In this document: piece after piece, positions 1-7,057 of the stretch | Position numbering within the stretch: the stretch's first letter is position 1 | Layout of the letters: each line of letters begins with the position of its first letter | Source: CAZQLE01 sp964593905 | GTDB taxonomy: Bacteria; Chloroflexota; Anaerolineae; Anaerolineales; Anaerolineaceae | NCBI GenBank assembly: GCA_964593905.1 | Contig: CAZQLE010000105.1 | Coordinates: 1 to 13,773, forward strand | Direction of reading: 5' to 3' | Length of the DNA stretch: 13,773 bases | The notes under the pieces: generated by a model | Told to the model about the DNA's origin: nothing | Database searches by the model: none | Seen by the model: only the letters and a program-made list of their open reading frames with translations | Made by a program: the position numbers and the translations under genes

Positions 1-102
1 GCCACTGCCACGGCCACCCAGCCGCCGACGGCGACCCCCACCGAAACGGCCACTCTGGCGCCTGTGCCCAGCGAAACACCCACACCAGAGATCACCCCGT
101 AG
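1..102 (+). CDS. C-terminal fragment of a Thr/Pro-rich protein (5' end outside window)
   Basis: The frame is open from base 1 to a TAG at 100-102 and encodes 33 residues made almost only of Ala, Thr, Pro and Glu, with TATPT-like units (for example QPPTATPTETATLAPVPSET). Such low-complexity extracytoplasmic tails or linkers are very common in secreted and membrane proteins of Chloroflexota, and the same style recurs in the lipoprotein at 11619. No domain is visible in this piece, so the function cannot be named. A strong rho-independent terminator follows 22 bp after the stop, which supports this being the true end of a + strand gene. Confidence 0.7.
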   Translation, partial: ATATATQPPTATPTETATLAPVPSETPTPEITP

Positions 103-124
103 CCGGGCACCCTGTTAACCCAGC

Positions 125-165
125 AAACAGCCGCAATGGATAATTTGCGGCTGTTTTTTATTTTT
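125..165 (+). terminator. Rho-independent terminator of the left-edge gene
   Basis: A perfect 12-bp stem, AAACAGCCGCAA (125-136) and TTGCGGCTGTTT (145-156), encloses an 8-nt loop and is followed by a T-rich run to 165. It lies between convergent genes. On the minus strand the stem is followed by only three T, so termination of the minus strand gene from the other side is possible but weaker. Confidence 0.9.
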
Positions 166-193
166 CCGGCAGGGGGCAGAGAAGCCGGCGCCA

Positions 194-2425
194 TTACAAA
201 AGCGACAACTGGGTGGCCTGCGCCCACTGGGGCGGGTCGGCTGCGATGCCTTCAAAAAAATTGGCCCAGGTCAGGTCAATTTGTTCGGCCAATTGCCGCA
301 CAGTGCGGAACTTGAGGAACTGCCATCTGGCAGCGGCGGCCGCCAGATGCGGATCGCGGCGGATTTTTTCTTCAACCAGGTCCAACCGGCTGGCGGGGAT
401 GACCAGATAGCGCTCAACATCTCTGCCCGGCGGCGGAAGATGAACAAAGCGCGAGATAACCGCCGAAGCCAGCAGATGAAATTCATACTGCACCACCCCG
501 TTCGGGTCGCCCAGACGGATGCAGTCTTCGGCCGGTTCGACCCTTCCAATCTTTTGACCGATCTTGAGCAGCAGACGACGGATTTCGGCCAGTTCTGCGC
601 GGCGGTTGGCGCTGGTATCTTCGCTGCGGATGACAATTTCGCCGTTCTCGGGGGTGATTTCGGCATACGAAAGCACACAGCACGCCACCAGGTCTTGCGG
701 GGGCGTTGCCAGGCCGGGGTATTGATTGCACAGGAGCTGGTCCAATTCAATGAATGTCACCGGTTGCGGCTGTTGCAGCCGGCGCACCACGCTCATTTCC
801 ACCCGGTCTGCCAGCGGCAAGGGGAGGTCGCCGGGGGGTGAATGAAGCCACCAGGCGCTGAATTCGTTAATGTTGTTTGCATTGCGTGTTCTCTGGCGGG
901 CAAAAATATTCTTCCGGGCCAGCTCGTTCAGACAGATCTGGGTGCGGTTGTACTGTTCCACCGCTTTTTCAGAATCGGCAGGGGGATATTGACTGTCGTC
1001 AACTGCGGCGGCAAAACCGGCCGTGTAACAGGTGAGGTGATCTGTTGGTTCGGCGCGGTTCAACAGCACAGCTTGAATTGCATTTTGAGCGGCCTCGGCG
1101 GGGTGGGTGACCGGGGGGAGCGGCTCAGGTTCAACGGGCACCCAGGATAACTGCGCAAATTCAGATTCACCCCGAATTGCCAGATGGTTAAGCCTGAAGC
1201 CAGTCTGGTTGGCGGCCGTTAGCACTGCCCCCATAAAACCGGGGTTGGCCTCTGGAACCAGCCCAAATACCGGCGTGGAGGGGCCGAGTGTTTGGTGCAA
1301 GATCGAAAGCACGCTATGGACAGCGCGGGTATGCCACTGCCATGAATAACGGCGTCGTTCGAGTGCGCTGGCAAGCCCCTGGGCGGCCTCTGCCCCCCAT
1401 AACCAGCCGGCCCACACGGCAGAAAGCGTCCAGAAGGCCTGATTGGGTCGGGGGAACAGGCAAATTGCGGTTTTGAAACGCCCCGGTTCAAGCTGGGGCG
1501 CCAGGTTCCGAAACCGCCCGGAATATAGACAGATGCCGCCTTCTGTGGGGTAGTTGGGGAAGGTGGTGAATGGCACACCGGGGCCGGTTGATTTCCAGTT
1601 CAGGGCGGTTTTTTCCAGCACAGACCACAGGTTTACTTCGCGAAAGACGGGGGGAACGGTGATCTGGCGGGGGCGCTGGCGGCTGCCGGCGCTATCCCAC
1701 AGGCTGCTGCCTTCTTCACAGACGCGCAGCAGCAAGGTGTAAAGCAGCTCTTTCCTGTCGGGCGAAATGCTCAGCCCCTCAATTTTATTAATCACGGTAA
1801 AGAGGAAGTCTAAGGAACGCGGAAGATAGGCTTTGAGCGACTCACTTAACCCTGCCGGGGCTTCTTTTCCTCCGGTGACGCGCTGCAAGGCACGTGCGCG
1901 GTGCAAGACATCACTGCCCAGTTTGATCAGGGTTTGTTCATCGCCAGAGGCAATGGGCCGCTCGCCGCTGTCGCCGCAGGCGGGGCAGGTGTATATTCGG
2001 GCAAAGGGGTAGGCCTGTTCTTTGCGCCATAAATACGCTTCAACTTCAATGGTTTGGCCGCAGGCAGCGCATTCTCCGGCATACAACCGGCGCAGACTGG
2101 TTTCAAGGCGCTCGCTTCCGCGGCGAGAGGTTGCCAGCTCGGCCAGCGCAGATTGGAACTCTTCGGCTGACGGCGCACGGGCCAAAACCCGCACCAGGTT
2201 TTGCATCACCGGGCTGGCGCAGGCGGTTAACACGCTGTAACCGGCCTGTGCCAGCTCAATGGAGACCCAGGGGGAAGACCCGAGTGGGTCAATGATCAGG
2301 CCGCCGGGGGGAACGATGTTCTTTACCCAGGCGGTGATCATTCCAGGCGCAACCGGCGGAAGAAACCGTTCCAACGGAATGGCCGGAAAGGCTCCAGCGG
2401 GGGGATGGAATGGATGACCATTCAT
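194..2425 (-). CDS. DNA methyltransferase-like protein with zinc ribbon, catalytic motif degenerate
   Basis: The protein has 743 residues from the ATG at 2425. Residues 41-51 (GGLIIDPLGSS) resemble the SAM-binding motif I DPFxGSG of beta-class amino-methyltransferases. A four-cysteine zinc ribbon follows (C119-x2-C122 and C147-x2-C150), as in the DUF1156 group of large DNA methylases. Where that group has the catalytic TDPPY and a Trp-rich stretch, this protein reads CLFPRPNQAFWTLSAVWAGW (322-341): the flanking pattern is kept but DPPY is gone. The C-terminal 200 residues are not recognised. I infer a catalytically altered or inactive methylase-fold protein; target and partner are unknown. 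An in-frame TTG at 2452 would add nine residues but has no ribosome binding site. The ATG sits 6 nt after a TACAAT box, which suggests a leaderless start. No restriction enzyme gene is nearby. Confidence 0.75.
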   Translation of the reverse strand: MNGHPFHPPAGAFPAIPLERFLPPVAPGMITAWVKNIVPPGGLIIDPLGSSPWVSIELAQAGYSVLTACASPVMQNLVRVLARAPSAEEFQSALAELATSRRGSERLETSLRRLYAGECAACGQTIEVEAYLWRKEQAYPFARIYTCPACGDSGERPIASGDEQTLIKLGSDVLHRARALQRVTGGKEAPAGLSESLKAYLPRSLDFLFTVINKIEGLSISPDRKELLYTLLLRVCEEGSSLWDSAGSRQRPRQITVPPVFREVNLWSVLEKTALNWKSTGPGVPFTTFPNYPTEGGICLYSGRFRNLAPQLEPGRFKTAICLFPRPNQAFWTLSAVWAGWLWGAEAAQGLASALERRRYSWQWHTRAVHSVLSILHQTLGPSTPVFGLVPEANPGFMGAVLTAANQTGFRLNHLAIRGESEFAQLSWVPVEPEPLPPVTHPAEAAQNAIQAVLLNRAEPTDHLTCYTAGFAAAVDDSQYPPADSEKAVEQYNRTQICLNELARKNIFARQRTRNANNINEFSAWWLHSPPGDLPLPLADRVEMSVVRRLQQPQPVTFIELDQLLCNQYPGLATPPQDLVACCVLSYAEITPENGEIVIRSEDTSANRRAELAEIRRLLLKIGQKIGRVEPAEDCIRLGDPNGVVQYEFHLLASAVISRFVHLPPPGRDVERYLVIPASRLDLVEEKIRRDPHLAAAAARWQFLKFRTVRQLAEQIDLTWANFFEGIAADPPQWAQATQLSLL

Positions 2426-2431
2426 GCTTGT

Positions 2432-2437
2432 ATTGTA
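2432..2437 (-). promoter_or_regulatory. Putative -10 box for a leaderless transcript of the methylase-like gene
   Basis: The minus strand reads TACAAT followed by six bases and then the ATG at 2425, the geometry expected when transcription starts at or beside the start codon. No good -35 hexamer lies 16-18 nt upstream, and no Shine-Dalgarno sequence precedes either candidate start. If this box is used, the TTG start at 2452 cannot be translated from it. Confidence 0.4.
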
Positions 2438-2595
2438 GCGAAAAAATGACAAAAGCGTATTGGCCTGTAAAAATGCGGAAGTAGGGGAGAAGCCTCTATG
2501 AAGGGGGCAGGCCGGCCGGGCAGTACGACCGATAACTAATGGAATTGTAAAGCGGCCTGATCAAGTCGAAAGGAACAGGGGCCGGATAATACAGG

Positions 2596-2601
2596 TATAA
2601 T
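2596..2601 (+). promoter_or_regulatory. -10 box for the nusG-like gene
   Basis: A perfect TATAAT lies 34 bases before the ATG at 2636. The -35 region is poor: the best match, GGAACA, would need a 19-nt spacer. This may mean an activator-dependent promoter. A Shine-Dalgarno-like AAGG at 2625-2628 lies 7 nt before the start codon. The rest of the 2453-2595 intergenic stretch shows no other clear feature. Confidence 0.5.
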
Positions 2602-2635
2602 AAAAAAGTCAATTCACGCTGTATAAGGTTTCTTA

Positions 2636-3157
2636 ATGCCCCTGATCTGGTATTCTCTCCACAGTCATCCCAATAAGGAAGATTTACTCTGGCAGCAGTT
2701 AACCGCGAGCGGCTTTGAGACATTTTATCCACGGGTTAAAGTTAATCCGGTTAATCCGCGGGCCCGAAAGATTCGGCCCTATTTTCCAGGCTATATGTTT
2801 GTCCATGCCGATCTTGAAGTGGTGGGAAAGAGCGTGTTGCAATGGATGCCCTATTCCACCGGGCTGGTGGCATTTGGGGGTGAACCGGCAGCGGTGCCGG
2901 AGAACCTTATCTCTGTTTTGAAGCAAAAGCTGGATGTAATTAACCAGGCCGGCGGCGAAATTTTTGATCATCTCAAACCCGGTGATGTAGTGGATATTTC
3001 TGCAGGGCCTTTTGCCGGGTATGAAGCCATTTTTGATGTGAAACTCCCCGGCAGTGAACGGGTGCGCGTGCTGCTGCAAATGTTAAACCGCCGTCAGGTG
3101 CCGGTTGAGCTAAGTACCGGCCAAATTCAAAAGAAAAAAATTCCTCCCCGAATCTAA
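2636..3157 (+). CDS. NusG-family (RfaH/LoaP/UpxY-like) transcription antitermination protein
   Basis: The protein has 173 residues. It begins WYSLHSHPNKEDLLWQQL (5-22), the first strand and helix of the NGN domain, and contains the family signature YFPGYMFV (49-56) that contacts RNA polymerase. A C-terminal KOW-type segment begins LKPGDVVDISAGPFAGYEA (113-131). Family knowledge: NusG binds the RNA polymerase clamp and affects pausing and termination; specialised paralogues act on particular long operons. The length and the short linker fit a paralogue of the RfaH/LoaP/UpxY type at least as well as housekeeping NusG, which usually lies by secE and rplK; neither is here. The gene has its own -10 box and Shine-Dalgarno sequence, and its stop is 26 bp before the histidine kinase, so co-transcription is likely. 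The operon it controls is unknown. Confidence 0.85.
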   Translation: MPLIWYSLHSHPNKEDLLWQQLTASGFETFYPRVKVNPVNPRARKIRPYFPGYMFVHADLEVVGKSVLQWMPYSTGLVAFGGEPAAVPENLISVLKQKLDVINQAGGEIFDHLKPGDVVDISAGPFAGYEAIFDVKLPGSERVRVLLQMLNRRQVPVELSTGQIQKKKIPPRI

Positions 3158-3183
3158 AATTTACCCAAAACGAGACCGCCTTC

Positions 3184-6100
3184 ATGAACGCATCCACACC
3201 GATTCAAACGTCTGCCCGGCGAGCGCCACAACGATTTATGGTTGCTCAGACAATTACCGGTTTTTTGCTGCTGGCAGCACTGCTGGTTTTTATTATTTCT
3301 CCGTTTCAAACCGGAGCGCTGCGGGCAAATTCTGTATTGCCCTATCTCATTGGTCTTGAGCATCTTGCCGTTGGGATCTGGATGTTTGCCGTGCGCCGCA
3401 GAGAAATTCCGGGCCGGGCGCTGGCGCTGTTTCTGGCGGGCGCGGGCGCAACCGCGGCAGGCGCTTCATCCACGGTGAACCCGTTTGTGCTCTTTAGCGG
3501 GATTCTGCTGGCGAGTGCCGCAATTTTCCAGTTTGCATTATTCTTCCCCGGCCCCGACCCGCTGGTGAAAAAGCATTTCGGTGCGCCGAGGGTCGTTTAT
3601 GCGGTTTCGGGTATTCTGGCGGTGATGAGCCTTGTTTTGAGCTGGCAGAATGCGGCGGCGCCGGTGCACATTGGCACAGGGTTAACCCTGCTGACTTTTG
3701 GGTACGGTCTGGTTTTGATCACATTTGCATTTCTCTGGCTGGGTTTACGCCGCTTAAAAAAGGCCCCACCCATTGAACGGGAAGAAATTCGGATTCTTTT
3801 TTGGGCCGGGGTGGTTTCTTATGCCCCGCTGGGTCTGTGGCTGGTGGGCAGCCTGGCCGGAATTAATTTTGGCGTGATCACCGGGCTGGTCATTTTTTTG
3901 GCCGCTGTTTTCCCTGCGGCGGTGGTGTATACCTTTCAGCGTTATCAAATGCGCCGCTCCGATCTGCAAGTCAGCCGGTCGGTGGTTTATGTCATTCTGG
4001 CGGTTTTGATCTCGGTGGGTTATGCGCTGTTTGTGGCCGGTCTGGGGGTGGTGCTGGGCAGTATGACCGGCATTACCACGGTGGTGGCCGGTTTTGTAAT
4101 GTTTGCCCTGGCGCTGGCGTTCAACCCGGTGCGTCAGTCGCTTCAAAATATGGTCGACGGGGTTTTCTTCCGCGGCGAGCGCGCCTATCAAGACCGGCTG
4201 CAAACGTTTAGCGGTGAGCTGACCAATGTTGTGGATGTCACCCGCATTATTCAAACCTTGCGGTCGTACGTTGAAAAAACGCTGATGCCGGGCAATTTTC
4301 ATATTTTTGTATATGACCCGCTTGGCGATCAATATGCGGCTTCATCTGGCATTGGCGGGCGACCGACCAGTGAATTGCGCTTTAACCCCAACCCCGATCT
4401 GGCGCGCTATTTGAATGAACGCCACGCCCCCATGACCATCGAAGACCTTGAGAGCCGGGCGAATGAATTCAAGATCGATCAACTGCGCTTTAAGGTGCTG
4501 GGAATGAAATTATTGGTGCCGCTGACCGGGCGTCAGCGGTTGAATGGCTGGCTGGCAATGGGGGATCGGATGTCGGGCGAACCCTTTACCAATCGTGATC
4601 TGGCATTTCTGGAGGCATTATCTGACCAGGCTGCAATGGCTTTGGAGCGCGCCCAGGTGGTTGTGAACATGGAAAACCGGGTGCGTGAAATGAATGTGTT
4701 GACGCGGGTGGCTCAGGGGATTAACGTTACCCTGGAATTAAACGATATTCTGGAACTCATTTATGCGCAGACGGTGCAGGTCATTCCGGCCGACGATTTT
4801 CATCTGATGCTGACGGAGGGCGACCCGCAGCTTTTGATGGAAATTTTCTGTGTGGAAGCCAACGAACGTTTTCTGGAATATGAAAACAAACCTGTGCGCG
4901 GCCAGACGCTGGAGCAGGAGATTATTCGCCAGCGCCGCGCAATGATGACCGATGAATATATGCGTGAATGTCAGCGGGCCGGCATACTGGTTACCCGCAG
5001 CAGCCTGTTTGCCTGGATGGGGGTCCCGCTCAATGCCGGGGCGCAGGTGATCGGCACGCTCAGCCTGGCGAAACGCGATATGAACGTGACTTATTCGCGC
5101 GAGCAGCTTAACTTATTCCAGGCCATTGCCGATCAGGCGGCGGGGGCCATTGTGAAGGCGCGCTTGCTGGAAGAATCGGAAAAGCGGGCCCGCCAATTGA
5201 CCGTTCTAAACCGTGTCACCCGGCAGTTAACCTCCACCCTTGAGCTGGAACCCTTGCTGGCCCAGGTGTTGGAAAACGCGGTGATGATCTTGAATGGTGA
5301 GGGCGGCGGTTTGTATATGGTGGATCGGATCACGGGTGAATTGGCCTTTCAGACGGCTGTGGGGGGCGCGGCAATTGAACAATATTTTTCCAACCCGGCT
5401 GATCAGATTCAGAAAGCATTGCATCAGCGCAAGGCTGTTTTAGAGAATATGCTCCCGGCAATGATGGTGAGCGAAAATGTGAAACCGGCCGAAAACCAGG
5501 CTTTTTCACCCCGCACCTGTCTTGTTTCGCCGCTGCTGGTAAAAGAGGATGTGCTGGGGATGATCGCGGTTGTTAACCGTAAGGATGGACAGCCCTTTGA
5601 ACAGGATGACCTGGACTTTTTGACCGCTTATACCAATCAGGCATCGGTGGCGTTGGATAACGCCCGCCTGTATACCATGACCGATCAGGCACTGGCGGCC
5701 CGCGTGGAAGAGTTGAGCGTGATGCAGCGGGTGGACCGTGAGTTGAATACCAGCCTGGATACTACCCGGACGATGCAGATTACGCTGGAATGGGCTTTGC
5801 GCCAGTCGGGCGCAACGGCCGGTTTGATCGGCGTGGTTCAGGAAGATGGATTGCAGGTTAAAGAGTCACAAGGATATGGCGAAGAGATTGCGCCCTATCA
5901 GGAAGCGTTGATGGCGCTGGATTTATTTGGAATGCAGCAAGTGATCGAAACCGGTCATGGTGTGGTATACCCGGCTGCGAAGGGTCTGCGCCTGAAACCC
6001 GATGCAGTTGAACAGGCGGTGATCCCCATTCGGCGGGAATCGACGACGATGGGGGTGTTGTTGTTGGAGAGCATGTCTGCGAACACTTTTAGTGAAGATC

Positions 6101-6900
6101 GCACGGCCTTCTTGACCCGCCTGACCGATCATGCTGCCATTGCCATCTCGAATGCACAGTTGTATGCGGCCGTGCAGGCGGCCAATATCGCCAAGAGCGA
6201 ATTTGTCTCCTTTGTGTCGCATGAGTTGAAAAACCCGATGACCTCGATTAAGGGCTATACCGAATTGCTGGCTGCCGGCGCGGTGGGGCCGATCACCGAG
6301 GCGCAGGCAAACTTTTTGGCGACGATCCGGTCGAATGTGGAGCGCATGGCCACCCTGGTTTCGGATCTGGCGGATGTATCGCGGATTGAGGCAGGGCGGA
6401 TGCGGCTGGACTTTAAATCGATCCCGATTAAAGAGGCCCTTGAAGAAGTGGTTCGGTCACTGCGGCGGCAGATCGACGATAAAAAGCAGCGGCTCAACCT
6501 TGAAGTTCCCGAATTGCTGCCCAGTGTCTGGGCGGACCGCACCCGGCTGGTGCAAATCATCACCAATCTGGTCAGCAATGCGGTCAAATATACCCCGCAG
6601 GAGGGTGAGATTTTGGCTGCGGCAGAGATCTGCGATAACCGTTGGGATGAAGCGGGTGCGAAACAGGTGGTTCATATCTGGGTAAAAGATAATGGGATCG
6701 GTATTTCAGAGGAAGATCAGAAGAAAATCTTCCAGAAATTCTTCCGCTCTGAAGACCCCAAAACCCGTGAAAGCCCTGGTACGGGTCTGGGTCTTAACAT
6801 CACACGCAGCCTGGTCGAATTTCAGGGCGGTAAGATCTGGTTCGAAAGCGAATTTCGCCATGGAACCACCTTCCATTTCACCATTCCGGTGGCAGAGTAG
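3184..6900 (+). CDS. Membrane-bound multi-GAF sensor histidine kinase
   Basis: The protein has 1238 residues. About ten hydrophobic segments fill residues 20-315 and are followed by a linker, FFRGERAYQDRLQTFSGEL (328-346), of a kind seen between membrane and GAF parts of such kinases. Four GAF-like domains follow (about 350-490, 500-660, 665-830, 840-995), each ending in a D/NQAxxAxxxA-type helix. HisKA has the phospho-accepting His1013 in FVSHELKNPMTSIKGY. HATPase_c shows the N box around N1132 (NLVSNAVKY), G1 DNGIGI (1169-1174), an F box (FQKFF) and G2 GTGLGL (1199-1204). All catalytic elements are intact, so it should autophosphorylate; the signal is unknown. No receiver domain is fused and no response regulator is in the window. 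It follows the nusG-like gene by 26 bp with only a weak GAGA-type ribosome site, and a terminator follows it. Confidence 0.95.
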   Translation: MNASTPIQTSARRAPQRFMVAQTITGFLLLAALLVFIISPFQTGALRANSVLPYLIGLEHLAVGIWMFAVRRREIPGRALALFLAGAGATAAGASSTVNPFVLFSGILLASAAIFQFALFFPGPDPLVKKHFGAPRVVYAVSGILAVMSLVLSWQNAAAPVHIGTGLTLLTFGYGLVLITFAFLWLGLRRLKKAPPIEREEIRILFWAGVVSYAPLGLWLVGSLAGINFGVITGLVIFLAAVFPAAVVYTFQRYQMRRSDLQVSRSVVYVILAVLISVGYALFVAGLGVVLGSMTGITTVVAGFVMFALALAFNPVRQSLQNMVDGVFFRGERAYQDRLQTFSGELTNVVDVTRIIQTLRSYVEKTLMPGNFHIFVYDPLGDQYAASSGIGGRPTSELRFNPNPDLARYLNERHAPMTIEDLESRANEFKIDQLRFKVLGMKLLVPLTGRQRLNGWLAMGDRMSGEPFTNRDLAFLEALSDQAAMALERAQVVVNMENRVREMNVLTRVAQGINVTLELNDILELIYAQTVQVIPADDFHLMLTEGDPQLLMEIFCVEANERFLEYENKPVRGQTLEQEIIRQRRAMMTDEYMRECQRAGILVTRSSLFAWMGVPLNAGAQVIGTLSLAKRDMNVTYSREQLNLFQAIADQAAGAIVKARLLEESEKRARQLTVLNRVTRQLTSTLELEPLLAQVLENAVMILNGEGGGLYMVDRITGELAFQTAVGGAAIEQYFSNPADQIQKALHQRKAVLENMLPAMMVSENVKPAENQAFSPRTCLVSPLLVKEDVLGMIAVVNRKDGQPFEQDDLDFLTAYTNQASVALDNARLYTMTDQALAARVEELSVMQRVDRELNTSLDTTRTMQITLEWALRQSGATAGLIGVVQEDGLQVKESQGYGEEIAPYQEALMALDLFGMQQVIETGHGVVYPAAKGLRLKPDAVEQAVIPIRRESTTMGVLLLESMSANTFSEDRTAFLTRLTDHAAIAISNAQLYAAVQAANIAKSEFVSFVSHELKNPMTSIKGYTELLAAGAVGPITEAQANFLATIRSNVERMATLVSDLADVSRIEAGRMRLDFKSIPIKEALEEVVRSLRRQIDDKKQRLNLEVPELLPSVWADRTRLVQIITNLVSNAVKYTPQEGEILAAAEICDNRWDEAGAKQVVHIWVKDNGIGISEEDQKKIFQKFFRSEDPKTRESPGTGLGLNITRSLVEFQGGKIWFESEFRHGTTFHFTIPVAE

Positions 6901-6928
6901 CGCCGGTCTTATTCAGGGTTTAACAAGA

Positions 6929-6963
6929 CCCCGCGCCGGGTGGGACGGCGCGGGGTGATTTTT
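6929..6963 (+). terminator. Rho-independent terminator after the histidine kinase
   Basis: A perfect 10-bp GC-rich stem, CCCCGCGCCG (6929-6938) and CGGCGCGGGG (6946-6955), has a 7-nt loop and is followed by TGATTTTT. It lies 28 bp after the kinase stop. On the minus strand it is followed by TCTTGTT, so it could also stop transcripts coming from trpB. Confidence 0.9.
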
Positions 6964-7011
6964 ACCGGTACGGCAGAAAAAGGAGTCACAGGAAAACCTG
7001 CCGTACCGGTA
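6963..7011. repeat. Perfect 14-bp inverted repeat between convergent genes
   Basis: TACCGGTACGGCAG (6963-6976) and CTGCCGTACCGGTA (6998-7011) are exact inverted copies separated by 21 nt. The tip of each arm, TACCGGTA, is itself a palindrome. No T-run follows in either direction, so it is not a canonical intrinsic terminator. It may be a second transcript-end hairpin, a REP-like intergenic element or a protein site. About 46 bp without recognisable features separate it from the trpB stop, apart from a small AT-rich palindrome CAGATTTTAATCTG overlapping that stop codon. Confidence 0.7.
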
Positions 7012-7057
7012 CGACATTTGTCTCGGTAGTGGGTATTTTCCTGATGCAGTTCAGATT

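Noticed and set aside
281..1150. Two consecutive open frames on + (186 and 102 codons)
   Set aside because: They are antisense to the methylase-like gene, have no domain pattern or ribosome sites, and reflect the high GC of the real gene on the other strand.
2636..3157. Housekeeping NusG assignment
   Set aside because: secE, rplK and rplA are not adjacent and the neighbour is a sensor kinase; a paralogue is more likely, though this cannot be settled without the rest of the genome.
3754..4332. 192-codon open frame on minus inside the histidine kinase gene
   Set aside because: It is rich in His/Gln/Arg, typical of an antisense shadow of a membrane-protein gene; the + strand frame has unambiguous domains.
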